DNA from: Anastatus disparis | Taxonomy: Eukaryota > Arthropoda > Insecta > Hymenoptera > Eupelmidae | DNA: 64,000 nucleotides | Reading direction: 5' to 3' | Assembly: GCA_017163975.1 (NCBI GenBank) | Contig: JAFFSR010000033.1 | Span: 204,501 to 268,500 of the forward strand | Shown: positions 1 through 11,420 of the stretch, piece by piece | Position numbering within the stretch: position 1 is the stretch's first letter | How the letters are laid out: each line of letters opens with the position of its first letter | The notes under the pieces: generated by a model | Database searches by the model: none | What the model saw: the letters and a program-made list of their open reading frames with translations, nothing else | What the model was told of the DNA's origin: nothing | Program-made: the position numbers and the translations under genes

Positions 1-687
1 GATGTAACAGTTGATGCTTGTCAAGTTTCAGCACTCACCAATTCGATATGTTTAATGGTTGCTGGGAACTAAAGCTATCGTTTTACAACGTTTTCATAAA
101 TAAACAATTTGGACATCTTGGTGTAACAAAGCTACACACAAAAAATTTCCTTGATTCTTGTAATCTTTCAAAAAGCATACTGGGCTCCCATACTAAGGGT
201 TTTCATCCCAAGGCCGAATAAAGAAAATCAAAGTCAAAGTCTCCTCTTTTCTCTTGATCTCACTCTGCTTGGGAATATGGGTGTATAAACACGCTACCTC
301 GAGTAGATTTACGCGTTGAATATACTTTAAGAGATAAAAAGAGAGAGAGAGAGAAAGAGTGTGCATATCAGTAGCAGCAACAGCAATACGAATACAAATA
401 GATGTATACATGTATTCTTTGTCCTTTTTCTCTCTTATTTTTTCTTATATTCTCACTTTATTTATAAATGTGTGCATGCAGAGAAAGAAAGAGACGCTAG
501 GTATAATATCGGTCTGCATTTTCTTGGATATTGTTTATAATCATAATCACTTGTACCTAAATACGTTTTTTCAATAATTAGTATTATTTTTTACAATAAA
601 TCAATTTAAAAATAACTAATTCTAATAAAAGAAAATACTTATCATTTTCGCAAATCCCACATTTTCTAGTTTCTATACATATTTTCA

Positions 688-690
<3 letters not shown>
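1..690. other. AT-rich spacer, no gene seen
   Basis: Only short ORFs without recognisable domains occur here. A short GA-rich run lies at about 337-359. Composition falls toward pure AT approaching the TA array. I see no splice-linked exon and no transposon end. Confidence 0.5.
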
Positions 691-768
<78 letters not shown>

Positions 769-769
769 A
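691..769. repeat. (TA)n microsatellite
   Basis: About 79 bases of TA dinucleotide, interrupted once by TG near 752. Similar TA tracts recur through the window and serve as insertion sites or internal parts of larger repeats. Confidence 0.95.
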
Positions 770-1006
770 TTATTAAAAATATTCTATACATATTTTTAAT
801 TATTAAATGCTTTGAAAATAATTAATTCTAATGAAAAAAGAATTAATTATTTTTAGAATTTTTACAAGCTCCACACTACCTAGTTCTATATAATATATAT
901 ATATTCATGATGAAAATTCCTAAATACATTTAATAAAAAAAGAATTGTGACTTTTTTAATTAATGCCTCCAGATTCATAATTCATAATTTTAACTGATGC
1001 TCTTTC

Positions 1007-1358
1007 AATTCACAATTACATTTTTGTTTGTTGATTAAAATATATTTAATTAAGAATCCCATTTGAATTTTCAATTAAAACCTTTTTAATTCGCGATGAC
1101 ACTTCGATTACTTAATTGAAATTTATTCAATTGAGAATTTCTTTTGAACTTGTAATTATAGCCCTTTCAATTCACGATTACATTTTGAAACGTTAATTGA
1201 ATTTTATTTAATTCATAATTCCTTTTGATTTTTCAATTAAGGCCCTGTCAATTCACACTTATATTTTGAAAGGTTAATTGAATTTCATTTAATTAAGAAT
1301 TCCTTTTCATTTACTGATTAAAGCCTTATTAATTCGTGATTAGATTTTGATTTGTTAA
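1007..1358 (+). repeat. 81-bp minisatellite, about 4.3 diverged units
   Basis: The phrase AATTCRCGATT begins units at 1007, 1088, 1169, 1250 and 1331, so the spacing is exactly 81 bases each time. Each unit also contains TTTTGAA followed by TTAATTGAATTT and a CCTTTTGA-like block. The array stops where the MITE at 1359 begins. Similar words in reverse orientation occur after the MITE (about 1775-1850), so the MITE may sit between inverted parts of the array. Confidence 0.85.
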
Positions 1359-1766
1359 TTAAGAGTCAGCTGTATACCGACACAGTTACCTGTTTTACCG
1401 AATCTATTTAAAATTTATTTTTTATAAAAACTAATAGCTTCAGGCAGAAATAAAGAGATGGTTTTGATTCGTGTAATAGAAAGCAATATTTTCTCTGATA
1501 AGAATAATTTAATTCCACCACTTTATTTTCAAGAAAAGTTGGAATAACTTGAAAATCCCATTATTTGACACTAATTTCTAATTTTTTAAGTTATTCCAAC
1601 TTTTCTTAAAAACGAAGCAATAAAATTAATTCATACTAATCAAAGAAAATATTACATTTTATTAAACACATCGAAACCATCTCTTTATTTTTGCCTCTTG
1701 TTGCTAATTTTGGGAAAAAAGTCAATTTTTTAATTAGAAAAGGACAGAGATACAGCGGACTCTTAA
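1359..1766. mobile_element. TTAA-flanked foldback MITE, family A copy 1
   Basis: The element is bounded by TTAA on both sides (1359-1362 and 1763-1766). The ends are inverted: the left begins GAGTCAGCTGTATACC and the right, read in reverse, begins GAGTCCGCTGTATCTC. Most of the body folds back, with paired blocks AAGTTGGAATAACTTGA and its complement around the centre. A near-identical copy lies at 59954-60360. It has no coding capacity. TTAA target duplication is known for piggyBac and Sola3 transposons; which one would mobilise this family is not shown here. Confidence 0.88.
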
Positions 1767-1990
1767 AATATGTTTAATTACCAATTCAAAAGGAATTGTT
1801 AATTGAACAAACTTTAAATACGAATTCAAAAAGAATTTGTGAATTAAAATGTATTTAAAGCTCAAAATGATTCAAATATTTGCAACTTGGTCTGAAATAT
1901 TAAAAAAATTTCTCATCTAATGACATTAGACATAACTTTTAATGTAGATGGAGTATTGATTTTTTTTAAATCATGTATTTTGTATTATAG

Positions 1991-2446
1991 TTCCCACGCA
2001 AAAAATGCCAAGACAACTTACAACATCGGCATCGGCCGTTCGTTCACTACAGCACAAAGCAGAATTGATGGGTGTAGATACGGTAGTTTTAGAAACACAA
2101 GACGAACAAATTGCTTCATTGATGGATATTCGTAAAAAATGGCATATACCACCAGCTTTCAGTGTAGAATTTATCAGTTATTACATAGATCGCATGGCTC
2201 GAATTAATTCTATGAAGGCGCGACTTGAAGAACTTGTTGTAGAAAATACTGAACTACTTCATAAACAACAGGAACTTGATAAAAAGTACGATGAGACAAT
2301 GAAACTAAATGAACAGCAAACAAGACTGTACGACGAGTACGAAAGAAAAATAGAAATGTATAATAGAGTGCTGAAGGCAGCGAATTACATTAAGCCATTG
2401 CCTTTGGTAAGCGATATTGCCAAAGCGATAATTCCACAAAATTATG
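1991..2446 (+). CDS. Coiled-coil protein, internal exon (host gene candidate)
   Basis: The longest non-transposon reading frame of the left end. It is open from a splice-acceptor-like TATTATAG ending at 1990 to a donor-like ATG/GTGAGA at 2446/2447, so it reads as one exon with an ATG at 2005. From that ATG the product is about 147 residues. The middle (about residues 65-125) is rich in E, K, Q and L in a heptad-like pattern, which suggests a coiled coil; it ends in a proline-containing IKPLPLVSDIAKAI segment. I noted a faint resemblance of VLETQDEQIASL to augmin subunit HAUS1, but the surrounding layout differs and I do not assign it. Codon use is less AT-biased than in the decayed Helitron. 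Neighbouring exons were not found in the window. It could also be a gene fragment. Confidence 0.5.
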
Positions 2447-2853
2447 GTGAGAATATATTTATTACTTTTATTGTATGTGTGTCTTATTACAATTTAATGA
2501 TATTGTTAGAATATTAATGATGTAGAAATTATCAATAATGATTCAAATTAATTTGAAAGAGAATTACTAATGTATCAAAGTAAAAGAAAAAAAATAATAT
2601 TTTGTACTCAAATGATTATAGTTCAAATACATCATTAATTTAAGCTTGTGAATATATTATAACAATTTATTTCACAGTTATTATATTTATATTCAATTAA
2701 TATTTGTAAAAATTGTGAGAACTTCTGAGAATTTGTGAATAGCTTGATGGCTTCTTAAAATTATTCAATTGTTAATTGATTATTTAATTTTGTTAATTGA
2801 TTATTTAATTTTGTTAAATGTTACTTAGAAATATATTATTTAAAAATATCTGC
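2447..2853. other. AT-rich spacer after the exon
   Basis: The likely intron start lies at 2447. The rest is low-complexity AT sequence with a short direct repeat (GTTAATTGATTATTTAATTTT twice near 2770-2815). No further exon is visible. Confidence 0.4.
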
Positions 2854-3243
2854 TTAAGAGGAGGTCACGTATCTCTGTCCTTTTCTAATCAAAGAAATGA
2901 TTTTTTTACAAAAATTAATAACTTTATTAAAAAATGAAGAGAAAGCCGCATCTTGTATCAAAAATAGCAATATTTTCTTTAATAAGAAAAAATTAATTTT
3001 GTTGCTTCGTTCTCAAGAAAACCTTGAAAAACCAAATTGTCGACCCTAACCTCTATGATTTAAGTTTTTCAAGGTTTTCTTGCGAACGAAGCAATAAAAT
3101 TAATTCTTTCTTATCAAAGAAAATATTGCTTTTTTTATTACGAGATGCGGCTTTCTCTTCATTTTTTGCTAAAGTTATTAGTTTCTGTAAAAAAACTCAA
3201 TTCTTTGATTGGAAAAGGACAGAGATACGTGACCTCCTCTTAA
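2854..3243. mobile_element. TTAA-flanked foldback MITE, family A subfamily 2
   Basis: TTAA bounds both ends (2854-2857 and 3240-3243). The termini are long inverted copies beginning GAGGAGGTCACGTATCTCTG. They share GAG and TATCTCTGTCC with the MITE at 1359, so the two belong to one family while differing in bases 4-12 of the end. Almost the whole 390 bp is a palindrome centred near 3040, with AAAACCTTGAAAAAC paired to its complement. The reading frame at 3024-3260 is a by-product of the palindrome. Confidence 0.88.
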
Positions 3244-4055
3244 CACTTTTTCCGAATTAAAAAAATTAAGGATGTTCAATGGTTACATAAAAGTTAACAG
3301 AATGTTTTGAAATTTTAATATATAATTAATTATTTTAAATTGAAGTACCTCGATTTTTTTCAATATCTTATTTCGCAAGTTTTTTCGAGAAATTTAATGT
3401 TAAAAATACGAAAAATAACATGAGCTCTTAAGGGCGATCTGAGAATCGATTGCGTTTCATACAAATTTCTGTTGAAAAAATCAAAAGATCAAATTAAAAT
3501 TTAGATATTATGAAAGTATATTATCTAAGGATTCATTTCATATAGTTTTGTATATACCTTTCAGGAAAATTGACAGAGGTTTTCAAAGTTAAGTTTATTA
3601 TTCACTGAATCGTTAACAAAAGTTAGCGCACACTGTACCTGATTCGTTTGTACGGAGTATATAATTTTAAATCTTTATGTATATCTATATATAGTGATCT
3701 AAGATCACCGACGCAAAAACAGAAGGGCTGCATTGCTAAATCTCATTCAACATATTACCGAACTTAAAATAATTGATAATAAATTAAAGAACATTTCAAA
3801 ATGTTTTGTTTATTTAAAAAAAACGTTTAAATGTAATTTGAGTAATATATTTTATCTCTCAGTGTCATTCAAAGAACTTTTTGTTGAAAAATATTTCATG
3901 ATTTTAAGTTGGCACCGATTCTTCTTTCCTATATTGGAACATAGGGTACCCCTCTGACTCTTCATTTCCTCACATAACACCATTGAAGATCCTTAAATAA
4001 CGAAAATATCAAGAGTTAATTTTTAAATAAATGCAAGCATAATGAGGATATAAGA

Positions 4056-4086
<31 letters not shown>

Positions 4087-4705
4087 GGGTATTTTAAAAA
4101 AAATTTTTTTTTAAATAAAAAAAATACCCCTCACTACCCAAGTCACCCCTCATAAACCCTCATACCCCTCATAACCCCTCATACACTTTTCATAAAATCA
4201 TTATAAACCATTAAGAAGAAAAATTCAAAAAATTTTTAAATTTTATATTTATGAAATACTTACTTGAAGCTATGTAATCGAGTATATATTAAATACATAG
4301 TTATCAATATTATAGATTGTTGATATAATTATTTTTTAACCATCAACTAATACCTTCGTTCCTTAGACGTTCCTTAGAATGAAAATTTAAATATTAAAAG
4401 TGGTACCCTTCGCCAGTAGCCCTACATAACCACTTTTAAAATAATTTAAATTTAAAAATTTTTTTCACTTTTTTTTAAATGTAAAAAATAATAATGTTAT
4501 TGTATATTTACATTAATTAAAAAGAACAAAATTATAATAATTATTAATCCATTTATTTATAAAAAAGTAAAAATAAAAATTATATTGTTAATGTAAAATT
4601 TCATCTTTTAAACTCTTTATACAAGTATATAAAGTTATATCATTTTTATTTAATTTATTTTTAATATTTTCAATATTTTACTATTAAAATATAAATAAAA
4701 ATTAA
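3244..4705. other. AT-rich spacer with small hairpins
   Basis: No gene is seen. A short TA tract (about 4059-4082) is followed by a hairpin whose arms are GGGGTATTTT and AAAATACCCC, then by a short CCCTCATAA-type repeat (about 4130-4190). Another hairpin with arms near 4388-4410 and 4430-4451 carries AAAAGTGGT and ACCACTTTT. Part of this stretch may be the decayed upstream part of the Helitron that follows. Confidence 0.45.
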
Positions 4706-5009
4706 AAAAATTATTTAGGCGGAATGAGTTACGAATGTAAATATTGTAGTGCTTTATTTTGGAAAGAAGAAATAAGAAAGTTCAATTGTTGTCAACATGG
4801 GAAAGTTATTTTATCACCATTAACTAAATATAATGAAAAATTGAAATATTTATTATTACGTGATAATGTTTTTAGAAATTTAATTAGATATTACAATTAT
4901 TTATTTAGTTTTGCAACTTTTAATGTAAATGTCATTCAAAACCAAGGAAAAGCTATATATAATTTAAAAATTCAAGGACAAATTTGTCATACAGCACCTA
5001 ATGCATTAA
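4706..5009 (+). pseudogene. Helitron Rep/helicase, N-terminal block
   Basis: The frame reads NYLGGMSYECKYCSALFWKEE and continues with CCQHGKV, FRNLIRYYNYLFSFATFN and GQICHTAPNAL. This is the cysteine-rich start of the Helitron helicase-like N domain (Pfam family Helitron_like_N). The frame is open upstream of the first ATG at 4724. It is cut inside the codon for L at a TTAA, where the 2.0-kb element has entered; the protein resumes at 7017. Confidence 0.85.
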
Positions 5010-7018
5010 GGAGGTTCCATCGCGAAATGTCGCGAATCGAGACAAATCAATTTTAATAGTTTAAATCACGCTGAATCCAATGGTATCCTTATTTATATAC
5101 ATAACCGATCAAAATCTCGAGAAATTTAAGTTCAAAGTTCGTCCTTTTAACACGGGCTCTTATGGTTGATGTACTTGAATTGATCTATAATAATTCGAAT
5201 TGGAATTGTCAATAAAAGTAGTGCGTAGGTCTTATAGAAAAAAACTCCCTCTTTAAAATGATGTTGTCAAAGATAAAGGTAGCCGAACGATAAATTGAAA
5301 TACTGTCGAAAGAAGTAAATATATTATGATTGTGAATGGTTGTTGACAGGAAGTCAATCGGTGAGACATTGTTGGCGCTGCGTACGAAAAACGCGCGTAA
5401 TTTGAATTTTAAAAAATAAATAATCAAATTAGCATAAATTTAATATACGATTAATATTAATTTTAATGTCAATAAATAATATTGTAATTTTAATGATATA
5501 ATTTTTTAATATACAATGAGTTTTATTTTTCAAATATTAGGATAATATTCGAATTAGGAAATGAGGAAAATAAAACACTGTATATAAGAACGTATGAAAT
5601 ATATTGTTTTTGCTTTTAATTAATTATTAAATAACATATTAAATATTTAACTTTTAATTTAAACAGTAAATAATAAAATATAATTCGTAATTTATTTTAT
5701 ACGTAAACACATCATTGACTATAAACACAAATTTTCATAAAATTGTGAAATATAGTTCAATTCACTGAAAATAATGATTTCTGGAAATGTTGAGTATAAT
5801 GCTTTAAAAATCCAATAATATTTCATTCACTACATCTTGAATTTAGCCTTTTTTATGAAAAACTTGACTTTTTCATTGTAGTCAAACAACTGATCCCATA
5901 TTGATTACATTGCTAATTAGTCATATTAACTATACTACTAGAACATAATTAATTAAATAAATTATTAGCTCTTTTCAAAGCTAAATTTAATTTGTTAATT
6001 TGCTTACATTATAAAAATCATTTATATGAATGTAACATGAAAATAATAAAAAAATTATTTATACGTAACATGAAAATACTTTTTTAATTATTTTCATGTT
6101 ACACTCATATAAATGATTTTAATATTCTAGGTAAGTTAAAAAATTAAATTTGGCTTTAAAAAAAGCTCATAATTTATTGAATTACTTATGTTCTGGTAGT
6201 ATAGTTAATATGACTAATTAGCAATGTAATTGGGATCATTTCTTCGACTCGATGAAAAAGTCAAGTTTTTCATGAAAAGGGCTAAATTCAAGATGTAGTG
6301 ACTGAAATATCTTTGGATTTTTAAAGCATTATACTCAACAAATACTCCAGAAATCATTATTTTAGGTGAGATGAACCATATTATAAAATGTTATCGTTAA
6401 AAAAATCTTACAAATTGAATTATCATTTATCTCAACATTTTGTGATGATTGAAAATATTCATGACAAAATTATTTATTTATAAGTAAAATTAAAACAAAA
6501 AATTATTCATCTATTATCAAATTATTTTTACTCTGCATTCATAATTTTTTAGTTCATTCCAATTATTTTTCTCAATATTTAGTGAAAATCATAAACATTT
6601 ATCACAAAATTTTTCATTCGTATATACAATTTAAAAAAAAAAATCACTTATCCTCAATCAAATCATTTAATCTCATAATTTAATAAATAAGGCTCATTCC
6701 AAAAAAATATAGGTTAACAATTTTGAGGTTATAACTTTATTTACTTACGATGATAAGCGTTTTCTGCTTATGAGTCAAAACATGATTATACCCGCCATTA
6801 TAATATAAGCTTGAATCTTATTGGCTGATCACAAAAGATCAAAGTAGAGTCTAAATTAATTTTTAGGATAATGTTTTTATTAAAATAATTAATAAATCGT
6901 AACATTTATAAACTTTATAAATCCATTTAAGATTTTTAAGCATAAACTTATACATTATAAGTTTTATTTTATTTTTGATATAATTTGACTAGCATGGTAG
7001 ACGATGGAGCCTCCTTAA
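5006..7018. mobile_element. 2.0-kb TTAA-flanked element inside the Helitron gene
   Basis: The insert is flanked by TTAA at 5006-5009 and 7015-7018. Its ends are inverted: GGAGGTTCCATCG on the left and, read in reverse, GGAGGCTCCATCG on the right. Taking out the insert with one TTAA restores the Helitron frame (PNAL followed by ISTNDIKT), so the TTAA duplication is independently supported by the host frame. No transposase ORF is visible inside, so it is non-autonomous. It holds a further foldback at about 5766-6375. Known TTAA users are piggyBac and Sola3. Confidence 0.85.
5766..6375. mobile_element. Long foldback nested in the TTAA element
   Basis: The two halves are near-perfect inverted copies about 280 bp long. 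The outer arm reads AAAATAATGATTTCTGG on both ends, and matching inner blocks include TTGAATTTAGCC and TATGACTAATTAGCAAT with their complements. The centre lies near 6070. The ends start with CAC (CACTGAAAATAATG and CACCTAAAATAATG). No target duplication could be read. No coding capacity. Confidence 0.8.
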
Positions 7019-7419
7019 TTTCTACTAACGACATTAAAACTATATGCGGACAGTTATATATTTACAATAATACAGTAGTAATTGAGAAACGATTTAAAAT
7101 TAATGAAAAATTAACAAAAGAACATATGTTAATTTTAACAGAGATAATGAATGATAATCCCATGGCTACGAATTACAAAAGCATACATCAATTATCAAAT
7201 ATACAAAATATTCCAAATTATAAATTGTATTTTATGCGAAAAAATGATAAATAACAATATCGTTATAATAAGCCACTAACTTCAGAATGCGATGCTATCA
7301 TAGTATCTAATTCAGGAATTCCAGATGATTATGATTTTTGTGTATATCTGAAATTATCTTCTCGAGATGAAATTACTCATACTTATTTAAATAAATTATC
7401 TCATTATGTGGATCCAATG
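7015..7419 (+). pseudogene. Helitron Rep/helicase, second block
   Basis: The frame resumes at the second TTAA with ISTNDIKTICGQLYIYNN, then NPMATNYKSIHQL, a stop at 7252, and continues as RYNKPLTSECDAIIVSNSG and HYVDPM. The RYN.P...E and DP motifs are typical of the Helitron Rep region. The block is cut after DPM by the CACTG-ended element at 7420. It carries at least one in-frame stop, so this copy is not functional. Confidence 0.82.
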
Positions 7420-7818
7420 CACTGAAAAAAATTTCGCCTTTGGAGATGTCGATGACTTAAAGGATGACTTTTTAATACATTGTGTTAAATTGATTCGCTA
7501 GCGTCGGAGTCTCTTATTCAAAGGTATTGCAGAAATCGAAAATCTCGGCTCTCGGAGTCTCAGATGCCCAGAGCCGAGTTGAGCTAGCTCGGCCGTGTGC
7601 TTGCGCTATTGCGAGGACTCATGAATTCCATATTTACGAATTTCGAGTAAGATCAAGTTCAGTTTCGTTTTGCATGTATTCGAGGATTCTTAGAGTTTAT
7701 TTTATACTCTTGTACGAATTGAAATAATACGAAATGTAGAATTATGAAATGTTGTTTCTTTCATGAAATCAATAGACTCTAAATATCGAGATACCCAAAG
7801 ACGAAATTTCTTTCCGTG
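7420..7818. mobile_element. CACTG-ended MITE inside Helitron
   Basis: The left end reads CACTGAAAAAAATTTCG and the right end, in reverse, CACGGAAAGAAATTTCG, followed on both sides by a CTTTGG block; this gives a TIR of about 24 bp. The element is about 399 bp and splits the Helitron gene between DPM and a PLMFPAGD-like block. Flanks suggest a 2-bp TG duplication. CAC-starting TIRs with 2-3 bp duplications fit animal CACTA/EnSpm-type (CMC) elements, which is an inference. The interior is GC-richer near 7500-7620 and encodes nothing recognisable. Confidence 0.78.
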
Positions 7819-8063
7819 TGGTTTTTCCTTTAATGTTTCCAGCAGGAGATTTAGGTTGGAGTATAGGATTTAAAAAAAATGAAAATATTGAAAATAATGA
7901 TTGTCTTACAATACTACAATATTATTTACATAGAATCCATTAGAGACCAAATTTAAAAAATTTCAACCCTATTTTATATTGTAGAAGATTAATACAACAA
8001 TACATAATACATGCATATGTAATGGTTAAAAATAATAGAATGAATTTTTTTAGAAATAAACAA
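7819..8063 (+). pseudogene. Helitron Rep/helicase, third block
   Basis: The translation contains PLMFPAGDLGWSIGF, ILQYYLHRIH, a stop, then RRLIQQYIIHAYVMVKNNR and FFRNKQ. The FP.GD.GW and YY..R motifs mark the Rep region of Helitrons. The block ends in the codon for Q at the duplication AAACAA, where the next insert begins. One in-frame TAG lies after the YYLHRIH segment. Confidence 0.8.
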
Positions 8064-8242
8064 CGGGTATGGAAAGGCTTTATTTACGAAACGAGAAGTT
8101 TACGGCCTGAGCCGAAGGTGAGGGTCGTCACGAGTTTCGTAAAAAAGCCTTTCCATACTAGTTGCGTAGTGTATTTTTCGCAATGAAAGCCAAAAAAGAG
8201 CAACGAAGTTGCGATTTTAGGGTTAAAATGGCGAAAAAACAA
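8064..8242. mobile_element. Small foldback insert with AAACAA duplication
   Basis: The 179-bp insert is flanked by AAACAA (8058-8063 and 8237-8242). Removing it with one copy joins FFRNKQ to LRIECYQGLL in frame. The left 95 bases form a hairpin: ATGGAAAGGCTTTATTTACG at 8068 pairs with a complementary stretch ending near 8157, and the loop carries GGCCTGAGCCGAAGG. The remaining ~80 bp is unpaired. The superfamily is not clear. Confidence 0.7.
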
Positions 8243-8395
8243 TTACGCATAGAATGTTATCAAGGTTTATTAGATCATGTAATAAATAGTGCTTCAAATG
8301 TTTCAACAAATTTTGAAAACAGAAAGAATTGGAAATTTTTTCATTTTACCCTCATCATATATTGGTAGTCCAAGATATATGCAGCAATATTATCA
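8243..8395 (+). pseudogene. Helitron Rep/helicase, fourth block
   Basis: Translates as LRIECYQGLLDHVINSAS and, after a frameshift, ILPSSYIGSPRYMQQYYQ. LPSS..GSPR.M...YQ is a hallmark of the Helitron Rep domain, just ahead of the segment that should follow (DAM...). That following segment of about 45 residues is missing; the next Helitron sequence is at 14126. Confidence 0.8.
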
Positions 8396-10289
8396 AGTGT
8401 GACTTCACGTAATTATCATGATTAAATTAATCGGAAAATGAAAATAGACGGATAAGGAGAGAGAGAATAAGAGTACAAAAAGAATAAAATAAAAGATATT
8501 TAAAAGCGAACTTATTCTCTCTCGAAGTTAAATTATCATGAAACAAGCGATATCTGTTTAAAATATAAGTGTATCTCTTTGTCTTGCGCGTTGGTTCAGT
8601 GTAGCTATTACAAGCAGGATAGAGATTGATATAGTATATGTACGCGCTTGTATGTGTGCCGATGTACGCCTAAGGTAACGTAAGCCCAACACACATGCAA
8701 GCGCACCTGTATTATAATATGTAAATGTACAAGAGATTTCCCCCCTCTTTAGACAATACATAGGATTCGAAGAGGAGAGGTTGAGCGTACGCAATGTCGT
8801 ATGGAGACGCTGGACTCGCGCAGAACGTGAGCTAAAATTATCACGATATTCCTCCCACAATATAAATAAAGTTAAGAGAAGGAAGATAGCGGCGACGGTG
8901 GCAGTAAAATCATCGTACAATTGCAAAAGGTGTATTTTGCAAATTTTATTAAAAATAAGGGAAGTTGAATAGAGGCCGGTTAAAAGTGAATATTTGAGAA
9001 AAGACGGGAAAATTAGTTTTTGTTTTTCGTAAATAAGTGCTGCTTTGATTTGGTGAAATTTCGTTTTAATAAAAAAAATAAATGCAAAAGCGGACGCGTT
9101 TTTACGTATAAATGTGAAATGTAGATGCATGCAGAAAGAAGAGTGATTGCTTAATTTCTTAAAAATGTTTATATGGAGGCGCGTGCAAACATGGCGGCTA
9201 TAGGTACAAAGTGAGTTGACGAAGAAACGTCGATGCCATGTACAATGAAAAGACCGTGAAGATGTACGTGCACAACTAAGAATAAAAAAAAACAGAATGA
9301 CGGCGACTGACTAAAGGCGAAAATAAATGCGCGGGCATATATGTATATGTGTGTATGTATGTATTTGTACACGCTTGAATGTAAAAAAAAAACAGAATAT
9401 CAATGGCATAAACAGAAGAGACAGTATATATATGTGAGTATGTGTATAGTGTGCGCGTCGTCGCGATAAAAATGACAACTTAAGAAAAAGACAGAATGAG
9501 TGAAGCGAAACAAACTAAATCAAAGCGGACAAGAGTCAAGTTTACGTAGATTCGTGCAAGGGATCAATTGGAAAGAATAAGAGAGGAATGATTTTAGTAA
9601 AAACTAAAAACAAGTAAATAGATGTATAGGACGGCTATAGAAATTAATAAACGTAAGGAATGGCGGATGGGACTATACGAACGTGTATATGTCTGTGTGT
9701 ATGTCTGCATGTGAGCATCGTGAATGTGTAGCAGTGCGCACACGACTGTAGGTATATATGCGGATGCATATACGTGTGCATGTGGGAGGCTTAAGTAACA
9801 CTATGATAATGCAATTTAAATATTAACTGACTGATACGAACGAGTATATATAAAATAAATTGAAAGATAAATATATTTTAAAATATTAATTTAAAATTAT
9901 CATTGTACAGAGGACAGAAGTTTATTACTGTTTCTCAAAACTCAAGAGACGGTAAATGATTTTGTAAAGAAGCATTCTCATGAGGAGATGTACGTGACAG
10001 TCATCTAAGACAGCATTGGATTCAAAACCATGACAGGAACTGAATACAAATTAAGTATTGAATAATAATTATTCTATGTTTAAACATTTTATTTAATCAA
10101 GCCTGAACGTATAATATTACGTATGTAAATAATTAAAAAAAATACCCATGGTTTCAAAATAATATTGATCGATCATAGTTGCTGCTTTCACATAAATAGT
10201 AATACTTGTGTTCAGTATATTGTGTATGGGAATAATAGCACACAGTAAATCGCGATTACAAATTAATGACTTAATTAAACTAAATTAAA
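8396..10289. other. Non-coding insert with GT-rich stretches
   Basis: About 1.9 kb between the fourth Helitron block and the Copia remains. Composition is less AT-rich than elsewhere, with TATGTGTGTATGTATG-like runs at about 9340-9370, 9430-9460 and 9680-9780. A minus-strand reading frame of 190 codons (8558-9130) shows no domain and has biased low-complexity content, so I do not call it a gene. It could be a long element interior or a displaced host fragment. Confidence 0.4.
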
Positions 10290-10299
10290 TTCGAAAACT

Positions 10300-10920
10300 T
10301 TGGATTATTTTATGTCTGAATTAAGTTCGATGGAATTTTTATTGTATGTTGTTGATAGTACTATTGTAGCAAATAAAAGTTTATTTGAAAGTATAATTGA
10401 AAAACATAGATATAAAATTCATCATATTTTAATAAGTAGAATAGATAAAGACTATCATGCTAGACTTATGGAAATTAAAGATCCAGTTGCATTGTTGAAC
10501 AGAATTTAAAGAAATTAAATTAAGAGAGGTAAATGTAACTCCATCTAGTATAAAGAAAATTGTACAACATACAGTATAATCCAGCGAAAGAAAAGGCAGT
10601 TAATTTTATAGACAAATTTGAAGAAATAGTAGGAGGTTATAATAACATGTCAAACGTTAAATCGTTGTCTGAAAAAGACGAAAGAGATTTTTTTTTCTAT
10701 AATGTTATCATAAGCAAAGTACATCAAGTAGAAGAACTAGATTTTATGACAAATAGTATAACATAAACTAATGTTACCTATTATGCAGGTTGAAAGCAAC
10801 CAAACGAAAGACAAACATCCAGTCACAGCTATGACGGCCAAGTCAGAGGTGATACGGAAAGTGTGATGTTCTGAATGCCACGGTTATAGATACTATGCCA
10901 GCGACTGTCCACGATAGGAA
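10300..10920 (+). pseudogene. Copia gag remnant with zinc knuckle
   Basis: Frames at 10300-10509 and 10560-10766 read like a Copia-type gag (HARLMEIKDPVALLNRI; SEKDERDFFFYN). Downstream, in another frame near 10867, the sequence CSECHGYRYYASDCP is a CCHC-like zinc knuckle, the RNA-binding motif of gag. The first H of the usual GH is replaced by Y. Stops at 10507 and 10764 and several frame changes show it is dead. Confidence 0.7.
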
Positions 10921-11159
10921 ACTAGCATAAAGAAGTGTTTCTTCTATCAGAGATGTACCCGTGACCATGTGATCTCAACATTTTCAAAATGTGAGGGAGA
11001 CTCGAGACAGAACAACAGAAAAAGGTATGAATCAAAATATTATAATAATAAAAGTAAAGAAAGTACAGGTCAGACAGCATTCAAACGTAGGATGACTAAT
11101 CTAATTAATTATGACAAAAAACGAGCGAAATCTGACAATGAAAGGAAACAAGAAAATGA

Positions 11160-11420
11160 TGTAAAATACAACAGAGGATAATATCAAAAAGAAGGCAATT
11201 CTATCCAATTAAAATCTAGAAACGAGAAGACTAATGAACAGAGTGCTGACAGTGATGCGATAGAACATTTGACAAATTCAAAGTTGATTTTCAAGACATT
11301 TATTAAACAACCGGACGAAATCCAATGTGCAAATAAAGACAGCAGTGCTAATCTTAAATCTGAGAGAGAAGGAAACGTGTGAATAGATATATATAACTCC
11401 ATTTCGAATGAATCATTTTT
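11160..11420 (+). pseudogene. Copia protease remnant
   Basis: The frame reads SADSDAIEHLTNSKLIF near 11247-11290. Copia proteases have an active site of the form DSGASEH followed by N; here the D and S and the downstream E-H are kept but the glycine is D. This sits between gag and integrase, as expected. Small and decayed. Confidence 0.6.

Noticed and set aside
1991..2446. Assignment of the coiled-coil exon to augmin HAUS1
   Set aside because: Only a short motif resembles it; the lengths and order of the remaining parts do not agree.
3024..3260. A 78-codon frame
   Set aside because: It lies wholly inside a palindromic MITE.
4130..4190. CCCTCATAA repeats as telomere-like DNA
   Set aside because: They do not match insect TTAGG repeats and are short and irregular.
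8558..9130. A 190-codon minus-strand frame
   Set aside because: No domain, no splice context, and the sequence is biased; nothing besides length supports it.
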